Positions 37,382-46,616 of a stretch of DNA of 64,000 bases are shown here, piece by piece. The DNA lies in NCBI GenBank assembly GCA_964503965.1, contig CAZDCK010000012.1:1-64000 (forward strand). Reading direction: 5' to 3'. Position 1 is the stretch's first letter. The number at the start of each line of letters is the position of its first letter. The stretch comes from Eutrophocola sp964503965. Its GTDB lineage: Bacteria; Pseudomonadota; Gammaproteobacteria; Pseudomonadales; Pseudohongiellaceae. The position numbers and the translations under genes were made by a program. The notes beneath the pieces were generated by a model. It worked only from the letters and a program-made list of their open reading frames with translations. It searched no databases and was not told the DNA's origin.

Positions 37382-37987
37382 ATGAAAAAAATGAATACAA
37401 CATCTATATCTATCTGGAAAAATCTCGTGACAGGAACAGGAAAAGTTTTACCTGTATTGATACTTTGTGTCCTGGCTGGCTGTGCAGCAACCACAGGCTC
37501 GATTGATGACAGAAGGGCCGCCGTTCAGGAAATGAAGCGGGAAGTGTTGGTTGAACTGAATAAAATCAAGCCTGATGTCAGGGGGCAACTCAGAGACTCG
37601 GCAGGCTACGCTGTCTTCAGTAATGCCAATATAAACCTGATTCTGGCGAGCTTTGGGGGTGGTTACGGGATTCTTACTGACAATGGTAATGGTAGTGATA
37701 CCTATATGAAAATGGGAGAAGTAGGGGTCGGTTTCGGTGCTGGCGTAAAGGACTTCCGCGTTGTCATGGTCTTCCATACCAGGGACGCCCTGGATCGTTT
37801 TAAGGAATACGGTGTTGCTTTTGGTGCCCAGGCAGATGCTGCTGCAGTCGCCAGCGAACAGGGCGGTGCTGTGGGTGGAGAAATTACAGTAGATAACGTC
37901 ACGGTTTACCAGATGACTGAAACCGGACTGGCATTACAGGCCACTATCAAGGGGACCAAGTTCTGGGCAGATGAGGATCTGAACTAG
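37382..37987 (+). CDS. SYLF-domain lipoprotein (YSC84-like)
   Basis: A 201-residue lipoprotein with lipobox LAGC at about residue 34. The SYLF domain reads AGYAVFSNANINLILASFGGGYGIL, VGVGFGAGVKDFRVVMVF and VTVYQMTETGLALQAT. SYLF domains bind lipids, including phosphoinositides in eukaryotes; bacterial roles are unclear, possibly at the outer membrane. Its stop converges on coq7, 11 bp away. Confidence 0.88.
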   Translation: MKKMNTTSISIWKNLVTGTGKVLPVLILCVLAGCAATTGSIDDRRAAVQEMKREVLVELNKIKPDVRGQLRDSAGYAVFSNANINLILASFGGGYGILTDNGNGSDTYMKMGEVGVGFGAGVKDFRVVMVFHTRDALDRFKEYGVAFGAQADAAAVASEQGGAVGGEITVDNVTVYQMTETGLALQATIKGTKFWADEDLN

Positions 37988-37998
37988 ACCGTAACGGG

Positions 37999-38628
37999 TT
38001 AGATTTTGTAGGTCGTCTCTTTCATTACCTTAGCCATCGCGGTCATGGCCCCTTTTACAGGGGCGGGCAACTCAGCGGCACCAGCTGCTTCAGCGTTGAC
38101 AGCATGTTTGCCTTCATCTTCCAGCATGACCGATAGAATGGCTTCACTTTTTTTATCCTGTGGTGGCAGTTTTGCCAGATGATCCTGCAGGTGTGAACAT
38201 ACCTGTTTCTCGGTTTCCGCAACAAAGCCCAGGCTCCAGCGATCCCCCGCAAGACCGGCAGCAGCGCCGATACCAAAGGAAAGTCCATACCAGACAGGGT
38301 TCAGAAGGCTGGGACGTGAGTCCAGTTCATTGAGTCTGTCTTCACACCAACTCAGGTGGTCAATTTCCTCTTCGGCGGCGTGCTGCATGCTGTCGCGAAC
38401 CTCGGGCAGTTTCGCTGTGAGGGCCTGCCCCTGGTAAAGTGCCTGGGCGCAGACTTCCCCGGTGTGATTTATACGCATCAACCCGGCGGTATGTTTCCTT
38501 TCGGTCTCGTCCATGTCGGCTTCCGGATTGGCATTGGCCGGGTTTCTTCGGTGTGCGTGCACACTGCCTGGAACCAGGGTTTTGAGGGCCTGGTCGAAAT
38601 TCACAATCAAGTTGTCGATAAGAGTCAT
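37999..38628 (-). CDS. coq7: 2-polyprenyl-3-methyl-6-methoxy-1,4-benzoquinol hydroxylase
   Basis: A 209-residue di-iron enzyme with NHTGEVCAQALYQGQ, HAAEEEIDHLSWCE and ILSVMLEDEGKHA holding the metal ligands. It carries out a late hydroxylation in ubiquinone synthesis (Coq7/UbiF-equivalent), showing an aerobic ubiquinone pathway. The family is common in Pseudomonas and marine relatives. Its upstream region contains A-rich repeat sequence. Confidence 0.95.
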   Translation of the reverse strand: MTLIDNLIVNFDQALKTLVPGSVHAHRRNPANANPEADMDETERKHTAGLMRINHTGEVCAQALYQGQALTAKLPEVRDSMQHAAEEEIDHLSWCEDRLNELDSRPSLLNPVWYGLSFGIGAAAGLAGDRWSLGFVAETEKQVCSHLQDHLAKLPPQDKKSEAILSVMLEDEGKHAVNAEAAGAAELPAPVKGAMTAMAKVMKETTYKI

Positions 38629-38664
38629 AGCGTTAAAATTCTAACAGACGGGGTTAAATGATTC

Positions 38665-38710
38665 AGGATAAAAGATAAAAGACAGGATAAAAAACACAGG
38701 ACACAAAAAG
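38665..38710. repeat. A-rich GGATAAAA-type repeat stretch upstream of coq7
   Basis: The plus strand holds irregular units GGATAAAA, GATAAAA, GGATAAAAAACACA and GGACACAAAAAG in a row. The composition resembles the better-ordered GGATACAA arrays further right. A loosely matching opposite-strand stretch (TCTTTATTCTTCATATTTAC, about 38801-38820) lies by the purD end. It is the most degenerate member of the proposed family. Confidence 0.4.
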
Positions 38711-38815
38711 TCGGAACTTACTTTTGAACAGGCTCATCAAGAAGTTGGCAACCAAACTGGTTTGGGCCGAGTCTTTTCAAGGGTCTTCAGTAATATCCGT
38801 CTTTATTCTTCATAT

Positions 38816-40114
38816 TTACTGCTTATTTTCTCTTGCGACGGCACGATAGCCGATATCTGTTCTGTAATAGACCCCTTCCCAGTCAATCTCTTTCACCAGT
38901 TCATAGGCTGCCGACTGTGCCTCGGTGACATTGCTGCCCAAAGCAGCTGCACAAAGCACGCGTCCACCATTGGTGACAATCTTTCCATCATCCTCGCGGG
39001 TACCGGCATGGAATATACGTGTATTCCCAGACGCATTATCAGCATCAAGACCATGAATCACCTTGCCCCTGGCATAGGAGTCCGGATATCCACCGGCGGC
39101 CATCACCACGCCAAGGCAGGCCCGTGGATCAAATTCGATTGTCGTATCTTCCAGTTTCCCGGATAGGGCTGTCTCGCATAATGTCACCAGGTCAGATTGC
39201 AGGCGCATCATGATGGGCTGGGCTTCAGGGTCGCCAAAACGGCAGTTGTATTCAACGACTCTGGGGGAGCCATCCGGCATGATCATCAAGCCAGCATAAA
39301 GGAAGCCCACGTAGGTATTGCCTTCCTCGGCCATGCCGAAAACTGTCGGCATGATTACTTCATTCATGATGCGGTCATGAATTTCCGGTGTAACAACCGG
39401 TGCAGGGGAATAGGCACCCATGCCGCCAGTATTGGGCCCTAGGTCACCATTGTCCCTGGCTTTATGATCCTGGGATGTGGCAAACGGGAGTGCATGTTTA
39501 CCATCGACCAGTGCGATAAAACTGGCTTCCTCTCCCTGCATGAACTCTTCAATGACGACGCGGTGACCGGCTTCACCAAAGCTGTTTCCAGAGAGCATGT
39601 CCCGAATGGTTTCCTCAGCTTCCTCCTGATTCTGGGCAATGATGACACCTTTACCGGCGGCCAGACCATCAGCTTTTATGACGATAGGAGTTCCCTGATC
39701 CCTGACATAAGCAATCGCTGGTTCGACTTCAGTGAAATTGGAGTACGCCGCTGTAGGAATGTTATGACGCGCCAGGAAATCCTTGGTAAACGCCTTGGAG
39801 CCTTCCAGTTGGGCAGCGCCCCGGGTTGGTCCAAAGCAGGCAAGACCCTCTGCCTGAAAATGATCAACAATACCGTCCACGAGGGGGGCTTCCGGGCCTA
39901 TGATAGTCAGGCCCACATCGTTGTCTTTTGCAAATGATGTCAGTGCCGGGAAGTCAGTAGTGTCCAGGATGACATTGCTGACGCCGGGTTCACGCGCCGT
40001 ACCCGCATTGCCCGGAACAACGAAGACTTCGTTCACCTGTTTTGACTGGGCGGCTTTCCATGCCAGGGCATGCTCGCGACCGCCGCTGCCGATAATCATG
40101 ATGTTCATAGACAA
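38816..40114 (-). CDS. purD: phosphoribosylamine-glycine ligase
   Basis: A 432-residue ATP-grasp enzyme: GSGGREHALAWKAAQS and VPGNAGTAREPGV at the N-terminus, GPTRGAAQLEGSKAF, IKADGLAAGKGVIIA for ATP, and VEYNCRFGDPEAQPIM for metal. It makes glycinamide ribonucleotide in purine synthesis. It lies downstream of purH on the same strand with a 176 bp gap that contains an inverted A-rich repeat. Confidence 0.98.
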   Translation of the reverse strand: MSMNIMIIGSGGREHALAWKAAQSKQVNEVFVVPGNAGTAREPGVSNVILDTTDFPALTSFAKDNDVGLTIIGPEAPLVDGIVDHFQAEGLACFGPTRGAAQLEGSKAFTKDFLARHNIPTAAYSNFTEVEPAIAYVRDQGTPIVIKADGLAAGKGVIIAQNQEEAEETIRDMLSGNSFGEAGHRVVIEEFMQGEEASFIALVDGKHALPFATSQDHKARDNGDLGPNTGGMGAYSPAPVVTPEIHDRIMNEVIMPTVFGMAEEGNTYVGFLYAGLMIMPDGSPRVVEYNCRFGDPEAQPIMMRLQSDLVTLCETALSGKLEDTTIEFDPRACLGVVMAAGGYPDSYARGKVIHGLDADNASGNTRIFHAGTREDDGKIVTNGGRVLCAAALGSNVTEAQSAAYELVKEIDWEGVYYRTDIGYRAVARENKQ

Positions 40115-40152
40115 CCTTTAGTACTATCTAAACGATTCGTGGATAAGGGTAT

Positions 40153-40292
40153 GAAAGATACAAGATACGGGATGCAAGAGGAACTTTTCCGGAACAGTTC
40201 ATGCTTTGTAGTTTCTGAAACATCTGTTTCAGGATGAGAAGCTCTTTTACAGACAGCTAAGCATGAGTTGTTTGTATCTTGTATCTGCTCTT
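40153..40292. repeat. inverted A-rich heptamer element between purD and purH
   Basis: The left arm (40155-40177) reads GATACAA GATACGG GATGCAA, period 7. The right arm (about 40269-40290) is the reverse complement type: GATACAAGATACAAA on the minus strand. The two arms also share AAGAG/CTCTT ends and enclose about 90 bp. The right arm reaches the last codons of purH. It belongs to the repeat family described in the findings. Confidence 0.7.
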
Positions 40293-41871
40293 AATGCCTG
40301 AAATGCCGCACACCCGTAAACACCATGGCCATGCCTGCTGCATCGGCAGCGGCAATGACATCGGCATCCTTCATGGCCCCGCCTGGCTGGATGACAGCCG
40401 TAATACCGGCTTCTGCGGCCGCTTCAATACCATCCGGGAAGGGGAAGAAAGCATCGGAAGCCATGACAGAGCCCTTGACCTCCAGGCCTTCATCGGCAGC
40501 CTTGATATTGGCAATCCTGGCGCTGTAAACGCGGCTCATTTGCCCTGCACCAATGCCAATGGTCTGGTTGTTCTTGACGTAAACAATGGCATTGGATTTC
40601 ACGAACTTGACGACTTTCCAGGCAAATAGCAGGTCGCGAATCTCTTCTTCGGTTGGCTGGCGTCTGGTTACGATATTCAGGTCTGATTCGGTTATGACAC
40701 CCTGGTCAGTATTCTGGATCAGCAGGCCCCCGTTAACCCGCTTCATATCCAGAGACGGGGCCGCCTGTTCCGGCCATTGGCCGCATTCAAGCAGACGCAG
40801 GTTTTCTTTCGCGGAAAGCATGGAGGCAGAATCCGGTGTAGCTGAGGGTGCAATGACTACTTCAGCGAACTGACGATCAACGATGGCCTGGGCAGTAGCC
40901 GCATCCAGCTCCCTGTTGAAGGCAATGATGCCTCCAAAAGCCGAGGTGGGATCAGTCTGGTATGCCTTTTCATAGGCTTCCAGTATCGACCTGCCGCTGG
41001 CAACACCACAGGGATTGGCGTGCTTGACGATAACACAGGCCGGATCATTGTAACTCTTCACACACTCCAGAGCGGCATCGGTATCGTTGATGTTATTGAA
41101 GGATAATTCTTTGCCCTGTAACTGGCGGGCTGTGGAAATGGAGTTTTCCCTGTCTCCGGTCTCGACATAGAACGCGGCGTTCTGGTGAGGATTCTCACCG
41201 TAACGCATACCCTGTTTTTTAATGAACTGGGTGTTGAATGTACGCGGAAATTCCTCTGCTTTCCCATCAGCAGAGCGGCAGCCAAGGTAGTTGGCAATAG
41301 CCCCGTCATACTGTGCAGTATGCTCAAAGGTGGCCACAGCCAGGTCAAAACGGGTTTCACCGCTGATCATGCCTTCATTGTTTTCCAGTTCGTTTATTAC
41401 CCGGTCATAATCTTCCGGGTTCACGACTACTGTGACCCAGGCATGGTTTTTTGCCGCTGCCCGGAGCATCGTTGGACCGCCGATATCAATATTCTCAATT
41501 GCTGTGGGCAGGTCACAGTCGGGACGAGCGACAGTAGCCTGGAATGGGTAGAGGTTGACCACAACCATATCAATGGGGGGGATGTCATGGGTTTCCATGA
41601 CAGCATCATCCTGGCCTCGTCTGGCAAGGATGCCGCCATGAACTTTTGGATGCAGTGTCTTGACCCTGCCATCCATCATCTCTGGAAAACCAGTGTAAGC
41701 GGAAATTTCGGTGACCGGGATACCTTCGCTGTTCAGCAGTTTGTACGTACCACCGGTGGATAGCAATTCCACGCCCCTGGCCTGGAGAGCCCTGGCGAAT
41801 TCGGCGATGCCTGTTTTGTCAGATACGCTTATAAGCGCCCGTCGTACTGGGGATGAGTTCTGCGCATTCAT
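40291..41871 (-). CDS. purH: bifunctional AICAR transformylase/IMP cyclohydrolase
   Basis: A 526-residue two-domain enzyme. The N-terminal IMP cyclohydrolase has RALISVSDKTGIAEFA and STGGTYKLL; the C-terminal transformylase has LRYGENPHQNAAFY-like RYGENPHQ, KHANPCG and SDAFFPFPDGIEAAAEAG. It carries out the last two steps of IMP synthesis. It follows fis by 117 bp, the Pseudomonas order. Confidence 0.98.
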   Translation of the reverse strand: MNAQNSSPVRRALISVSDKTGIAEFARALQARGVELLSTGGTYKLLNSEGIPVTEISAYTGFPEMMDGRVKTLHPKVHGGILARRGQDDAVMETHDIPPIDMVVVNLYPFQATVARPDCDLPTAIENIDIGGPTMLRAAAKNHAWVTVVVNPEDYDRVINELENNEGMISGETRFDLAVATFEHTAQYDGAIANYLGCRSADGKAEEFPRTFNTQFIKKQGMRYGENPHQNAAFYVETGDRENSISTARQLQGKELSFNNINDTDAALECVKSYNDPACVIVKHANPCGVASGRSILEAYEKAYQTDPTSAFGGIIAFNRELDAATAQAIVDRQFAEVVIAPSATPDSASMLSAKENLRLLECGQWPEQAAPSLDMKRVNGGLLIQNTDQGVITESDLNIVTRRQPTEEEIRDLLFAWKVVKFVKSNAIVYVKNNQTIGIGAGQMSRVYSARIANIKAADEGLEVKGSVMASDAFFPFPDGIEAAAEAGITAVIQPGGAMKDADVIAAADAAGMAMVFTGVRHFRH

Positions 41872-41988
41872 GGCAGTGAATTGGTTCTCCTTGTTGTGAA
41901 CTGTATGTAGTTCAAAAATTGCAGTTGACGCGTTGTCGTGGTTAAACGTTGGGACGGCAGGATTAAACTGTCCGTCACCGGTATTGGC

Positions 41989-42318
41989 TTAACTGAGCAT
42001 GCCGTATTTTTTCAGTTTCTTGCGCAGAGTTCCCCTGTTCAGTCCCAGCATGGCAGACGCCTTGCTCTGGTTGCTGCGGGTTTGCTGCATAACACTTTCC
42101 AGCAGGGGACCCTCGACTTCGGATAGGACGAGTTCGTATAGATCAGAGATATTTTCCTGGTCCACTTTGCTGAAATACTCGGCAAGGGAGGTGGTGACAC
42201 ATTGCCTGAGAGTTTGCCTTCCGTTGACCTGGCTTTCGGGTCGACAGTCCTCCGGTGTGCTCAGGTTATCCACCTTGCCTGGCCTGAAATCGTCGGTGTC
42301 TAGGAGAGAGTTACTCAT
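41989..42318 (-). CDS. fis: DNA-binding protein Fis
   Basis: A 109-residue nucleoid protein. The conserved C-terminal half SEVEGPLLESVMQQTRSNQSKASAMLGLNRGTLRKKLKKYGM holds the dimer helices and the helix-turn-helix. It is about 10 residues longer at the N-terminus than the E. coli protein. It overlaps dusB by 4 bp, the classical dusB-fis operon; Fis usually represses this operon. Confidence 0.97.
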   Translation of the reverse strand: MSNSLLDTDDFRPGKVDNLSTPEDCRPESQVNGRQTLRQCVTTSLAEYFSKVDQENISDLYELVLSEVEGPLLESVMQQTRSNQSKASAMLGLNRGTLRKKLKKYGMLS

Positions 42319-43355
42319 GCCGCGAGCTCCTTCACTGGAGTTTTGTTATTTAATGTTTTTAGTGTTTCGAAGATGTAGTCCAGGAACTCGACCTGGGCAT
42401 TGCACTCCTGCAGGGTATTGAACTGCTGTCTCAGTTGGCGAGGGTGTGAATCCGGGTTTTCGACTCCGGAGTCCCCAACTGGAATATTATTGAGATACCA
42501 GGCCATATGTTTTCGAGCAAAGAAGACTCCCTTGTCCTGACCATAAAATGCATGGATTGCCTTGATATGTGATGTGATCACGGTGCTGATTTTACCCAGG
42601 GGCAGTTCTGGCATCGGTTTGCCGTGCTCAAGAAAATGGCGTATTTCGGCAAAAAGCCAGGGTCGTCCCTGCGCTCCCCGGCCAATCATGACCCCATCAG
42701 CCCCTGTGTAATCCAACACGGCTTTTGCCTTTTCCGGGGAGGTGATATTGCCATTGGCAAAAACAGGGATGGATATAGCCTGCTTGATTCTGGCTATGGT
42801 GTCGTATTCGGCCTCACCCTTGAAGCCGCAGGCGCGGGTTCTGCCATGAACTGCCAGGGAGCTTATACCGCAATCCTGCGCCAGGCGGGCGATATCGACT
42901 CCATTACGGTTTTCCGGATCCCAGCCAGTACGGATCTTGAGTGTGACAGGGACATCCACCGCCGCTATTACGCTATCGAGTATCTCCCTGACCAGGGCGG
43001 GATACCTGAGCAGGGCTGACCCTGCTGAACGCTTGAGGACTTTCTTGGCCGGGCATCCCATGTTGATGTCTATGATCTGGGCTCCCTGTTCTACATTTAG
43101 GCGAGCAGCCTCTGCCATCATCAGCGGATCTGCGCCGGCAATCTGCACCACACGGGGCTCAGCTTTACCAGCGTGACATCGACGCAGGCGACACTTTTCC
43201 CTGTTCCACAGCTGGATATTGGAAGAGATCATTTCGGATGGGGTGAGCGATGCGCCAAACTGTCGGCACAGGGTGCGGAAAGGCTGGTCAGTGATGCCCG
43301 CCATGGGAGCAAGTACCAGTCCGGATTCCAGTGTAAAGACTCCGATATTAATCAC
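42315..43355 (-). CDS. dusB: tRNA-dihydrouridine synthase B
   Basis: A 346-residue flavoprotein with LVLAPMAGITDQPFR, DINMGCPAKKVLKRSAGSALL (catalytic Cys in the MGCPAKKV loop), VTLKIRTGWD and GVMIGRGAQGRPWLF. It reduces U17 in tRNA D loops. It heads dusB-fis and follows the DUF3426 gene by 128 bp. Confidence 0.97.
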   Translation of the reverse strand: MINIGVFTLESGLVLAPMAGITDQPFRTLCRQFGASLTPSEMISSNIQLWNREKCRLRRCHAGKAEPRVVQIAGADPLMMAEAARLNVEQGAQIIDINMGCPAKKVLKRSAGSALLRYPALVREILDSVIAAVDVPVTLKIRTGWDPENRNGVDIARLAQDCGISSLAVHGRTRACGFKGEAEYDTIARIKQAISIPVFANGNITSPEKAKAVLDYTGADGVMIGRGAQGRPWLFAEIRHFLEHGKPMPELPLGKISTVITSHIKAIHAFYGQDKGVFFARKHMAWYLNNIPVGDSGVENPDSHPRQLRQQFNTLQECNAQVEFLDYIFETLKTLNNKTPVKELAA

Positions 43356-43483
43356 TGATCCAGCTGCTCCAGGTTTCCGGCGGTTATTATTGGGAAAGGC
43401 GCTAATCTTACTCGATTTTAGGCACGGATTCTAAATGTTGAATGTAATAATTTGATCTGACTTGATCGGGGTAGCCGATCAAC

Positions 43484-45607
43484 TCAGGGATTACGGAAAG
43501 TCAGCGAGTATCCAGTTGCCTGATCACCGGGGTTGACCAGGTCCAGACTCACCTGAAGCGAGGAATGTGCTGGCATATGGGTAAACAGCCTCATATCAGA
43601 GGGCAGGTATTCTTCCACGGTAAATATCCTGTTGGCGATGACACTGCCGCTGTTTTCAGTAAAGTTGAGCTCAACCAGCGGAAAAGGCTGTTCTCGATCG
43701 GCATCATTACGAAAAACGAAATCTACCTGAAGAGCATTGGCCACTTCAGGGTGGGAACGCACGGCCAGGTTTTCTGTTGTCAGTTGGGTTATGTCTACGC
43801 GGCTGATATCCGGACACGTCCGGTACTGGCAGAGCAGCTCCGTTACTGCGGGGTATTTCTCCTCAATGACCAGGGTGTCCAGGTTATGCCACAGGTACTG
43901 GAAAGCCAGTCCCCCCGTGAGCAAGATACTGACCAGGAGCAATCCGGCTGTTTTGAGAACCCTGAAAGGGTCTTCTGTGAGAACCAGTTCAACTGGAGCC
44001 TCATCAATGGCCTGCAGTTGCTCCTGTTCTATCGGGTCCAGGGCATCTTCATCACTCAGGTCGGACAATCTGTCGCGAAGTGCGGCTTTATCATCAATAT
44101 CCTGGCGGCTAGCTTGCAATACGCCTGAAGGATCCTGCACATTGTTACGGGTAAGTGGCGGTTCCTGCCGGGTTGAGCGAGCGGGCAGTACAACCTTGGT
44201 GGTCATGACAGGAATTGCTTCACTGGCCACAATGTCCGGAACGATCCCATGAGCATTGCCTGTCAGGTCAGCAATAACTGGCGTTTCAGGGGAAAGAGAT
44301 GGCCGATGTGTGTCTTCTCCAGGTGAACTGTCAGCATGGGAGAAAACGGGTGCTTCCTCGTCAATATCGGATACCGGGTTTTCTGGTACATACTCTGCTG
44401 GCGTTACTTCTTCTGATGTTTCATTTTCTTCGGTCAGCTTTTCTTCAGGTGAAGCAGGTATTTCCTCCTGTAAATCCGGGCTGGAAATGACTTCATTATC
44501 TGTCATGTGCTCATTCTCAGAAAAGGAGTCATCACTTTCTTCCGGGAGTTCTTTTTCCACCCACTGGGACTGGGTCGTTTCAGGGATGGTTTCTTCCTCA
44601 GAGGCTATCCCGGGGGATGAGAGACCTTCGCCTGACCTTGTTTCCTCGTCTGGACCTACGTCTTCATCTGGAGTAACAAGTTCATCCGGGGTACCAGGGT
44701 TTTCCAGGGAGACATTCTTTTCCATGGAGGGGGATTCGGTCTCTTCCTCATGGAAAATCCATGGATCGCCGGCAAATTCATTCGCCGCTTCCCCGATATC
44801 CTGATCAGTCGAGATGTCAGGGTATGACTGTAATGCATCACGCTCATCGGGCAGCGCAGGCTCTTCCCGGACAGTTTTTTCCAGACCCGGGAGTTCATGA
44901 CTGGCTGAGTAGCTGGTGAAGGTATAGGCAAGTGGATTCAGGAACTGGTTATAGGTATCAATCCCATTCCGGGTTGAATCTATTGCCGGGGGAGTTGACG
45001 GCCCGTTTGTTGCGCTCTGGATTGGATTTTCTTTTGTCCTTGCTTCTACGTTCTCTGCTGTGGTCTCGGATGGGATGTCATTATGCAGGTCTGTTTCTTT
45101 TGATTCCTCTGGAGATGGCGCATCATTCCCTGATTCGTCAAGATCTTCCCAGGATGGTGATCCTGCCTGAGAAATGGACTCCTGGTGTTCATCCGTAGCA
45201 GTGTCCACAAATTCGTTGCCGGGGGATTCATCCTCACTGTCAGGAATGTCTTCCCGGGGAGAGGAAATCGCAGAAAACGTTTCCAGGGGTGCATCGACAC
45301 CTGTCATGCCATCACCCTTGCCGGTTTCACTATCCTGGTAATCAGTCCATGGGTCTTCGGTGATGAAAGGCTCGTCATCGGTGAATTCATCAGACGCCTG
45401 GACTGCAGGCTCCGGCTGACTTTCCACCAGCCGGGTTTCGATTTTCTCGTCGGTGACTTTTTCCTTGAGATAGATGCGGTGTTGTCCTGCAAGAAATACT
45501 TCATTACAGGCGCCACATCGCACAACGCCATTAGCCGCTTCCAATTGCTCCTCATTCACCTTGAATGAGGTTTCGCAGGAAGGGCATTGGGTTAGAAATA
45601 GGGACAT
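43484..45607 (-). CDS. zinc-ribbon, acidic linker, DUF3426 membrane protein
   Basis: A 707-residue protein in three parts. Residues 1-45 form an MJ0042-type zinc ribbon (CPSCETSFKV and CGACNEVF). Residues about 50-530 are very rich in E, D, S, P and T and probably disordered. Near residue 560 a single membrane helix (LLLVSILLTGGLAFQYLW) precedes a DUF3426 domain (QYRTCPDISRV, VVRSHPEVANALQVDFVFRND-like). Relatives between prmA and dusB in Pseudomonas are usually shorter. Orientation is probably zinc ribbon in the cytoplasm, DUF3426 in the periplasm. Function unknown. Confidence 0.85.
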   Translation of the reverse strand: MSLFLTQCPSCETSFKVNEEQLEAANGVVRCGACNEVFLAGQHRIYLKEKVTDEKIETRLVESQPEPAVQASDEFTDDEPFITEDPWTDYQDSETGKGDGMTGVDAPLETFSAISSPREDIPDSEDESPGNEFVDTATDEHQESISQAGSPSWEDLDESGNDAPSPEESKETDLHNDIPSETTAENVEARTKENPIQSATNGPSTPPAIDSTRNGIDTYNQFLNPLAYTFTSYSASHELPGLEKTVREEPALPDERDALQSYPDISTDQDIGEAANEFAGDPWIFHEEETESPSMEKNVSLENPGTPDELVTPDEDVGPDEETRSGEGLSSPGIASEEETIPETTQSQWVEKELPEESDDSFSENEHMTDNEVISSPDLQEEIPASPEEKLTEENETSEEVTPAEYVPENPVSDIDEEAPVFSHADSSPGEDTHRPSLSPETPVIADLTGNAHGIVPDIVASEAIPVMTTKVVLPARSTRQEPPLTRNNVQDPSGVLQASRQDIDDKAALRDRLSDLSDEDALDPIEQEQLQAIDEAPVELVLTEDPFRVLKTAGLLLVSILLTGGLAFQYLWHNLDTLVIEEKYPAVTELLCQYRTCPDISRVDITQLTTENLAVRSHPEVANALQVDFVFRNDADREQPFPLVELNFTENSGSVIANRIFTVEEYLPSDMRLFTHMPAHSSLQVSLDLVNPGDQATGYSLTFRNP

Positions 45608-45668
45608 GAATGTCTGGAAATCTCTGGTGTTGATGGAGTTAATTCTAACCCGGACAGGTCATTGTTTA

Positions 45669-46580
45669 TCAGGAAATTTTACGTTCTCCGGTCAGCCTGA
45701 CCCAGCCTTCGCTGATAAGAGGTTCCGAAAATGTAAACCAGGGGGCATAGGCTGCCATCACTTCACTGGCCTGTTCTGCGAGTATACCGGACAACATGAT
45801 GGTACCACCTTCCTGTGTCATGGCTGACAGGTATTGCGCCAGGGAAACCAGTGGCCCTGCCAGTATATTGGCAAGCATGATGTCAGCCTGTCCGACAGAA
45901 CCGGCAGCCAGTGCCTGTGCGAAATCTCCCGGCAGGTACAGGGGGAACTGTGTCTCTGGCAAATTGTTTTTCCTGAGGTTGTCGCGGGTTGCTGTTAAAG
46001 CCTGGGGATCGTTATCTACCCCGTACACAACAGTACCGCCGAGCAGCAAGGCGGCTATGCCAAGGATTCCCGAGCCACACCCATAATCGATAAGGGTTTT
46101 TCCGGTGGGTGGATTTTCAGCGAGCCAGTCCAGGCAAAGTGCGGTGGTGGGATGGGTGCCGGTACCAAAAGCGAGGCCGGGATCGAGCTCCATGATTACG
46201 GCATTCCCGTGGTCAATATGCATCCCGGTGGGACACACCACCAGTTTACCGTCACCGAATTCCATGGGTCTGAAATCATCCATCCATGCCCGTTCCCAGT
46301 CCTGGTCTTCGACCGTAATGAGTGTACAGGCAGTCAGTTGGTGGGAAGCCAGCGCCGAGTTGATGGTTTCCGATAATTTTTCCGCGTCTGAATCCCCCGG
46401 GAAAAGTCCGACGACAGTCACCAGGTCCCAGATGGGTGTTTCACCAGGGCCAGGCTCAAAGATGGGTTGATCTTCAGAGTCGGTGAGGGTGACAGAGAGC
46501 GCGCCGGCATCGAGCAGCAGTTGTTCAACGGCCTCAGACTGGTCTGATTTGACGGGAATCTGTGTTTGCAGCCAGGAGAT
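45669..46580 (-). CDS. prmA: ribosomal protein L11 methyltransferase, apparent AUC start
   Basis: A 303-residue protein. The SAM domain has GTGTHPTT, DYGCGSGILGIAALLLG and MLANILAGPL. Using only ATG, GTG or TTG the frame would begin at 46421, removing the conserved N-terminal L11-binding domain. That domain is intact upstream in the same frame (SWLQTQIPV, LLLDAGALSVTLTD, PIFEPGPGE). Upstream to the accC stop at 46617 there is no ATG, GTG or TTG. ATC at 46580 aligns with the E. coli start (MPWIQL) and has AGGAG at 46593-46589, 8 nt before it. PrmA trimethylates L11. Cotranscribed with accB-accC. Confidence 0.9.
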   Translation of the reverse strand: MSWLQTQIPVKSDQSEAVEQLLLDAGALSVTLTDSEDQPIFEPGPGETPIWDLVTVVGLFPGDSDAEKLSETINSALASHQLTACTLITVEDQDWERAWMDDFRPMEFGDGKLVVCPTGMHIDHGNAVIMELDPGLAFGTGTHPTTALCLDWLAENPPTGKTLIDYGCGSGILGIAALLLGGTVVYGVDNDPQALTATRDNLRKNNLPETQFPLYLPGDFAQALAAGSVGQADIMLANILAGPLVSLAQYLSAMTQEGGTIMLSGILAEQASEVMAAYAPWFTFSEPLISEGWVRLTGERKIS

Positions 46581-46588
46581 AGCCGTAA

Positions 46589-46593
46589 CTCCT
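46589..46593 (-). promoter_or_regulatory. Shine-Dalgarno site fixing the prmA AUC start
   Basis: AGGAG on the minus strand is followed by 8 nt and then ATC at 46580. It would be too close (2 nt) to an upstream in-frame ACG and too far from the GTG at 46421. It therefore supports initiation at AUC. Confidence 0.65.
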
Positions 46594-46616
46594 ACATAAA
46601 TGCCGGTGGTTTTTGC

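Noticed and set aside
44256..44804. 182-residue Ser/Gly-rich plus-strand frame inside the DUF3426 gene
   Set aside because: Antisense reading of Glu/Asp/Ser/Pro codons gives artificial Ser-rich sequence; no start signal.
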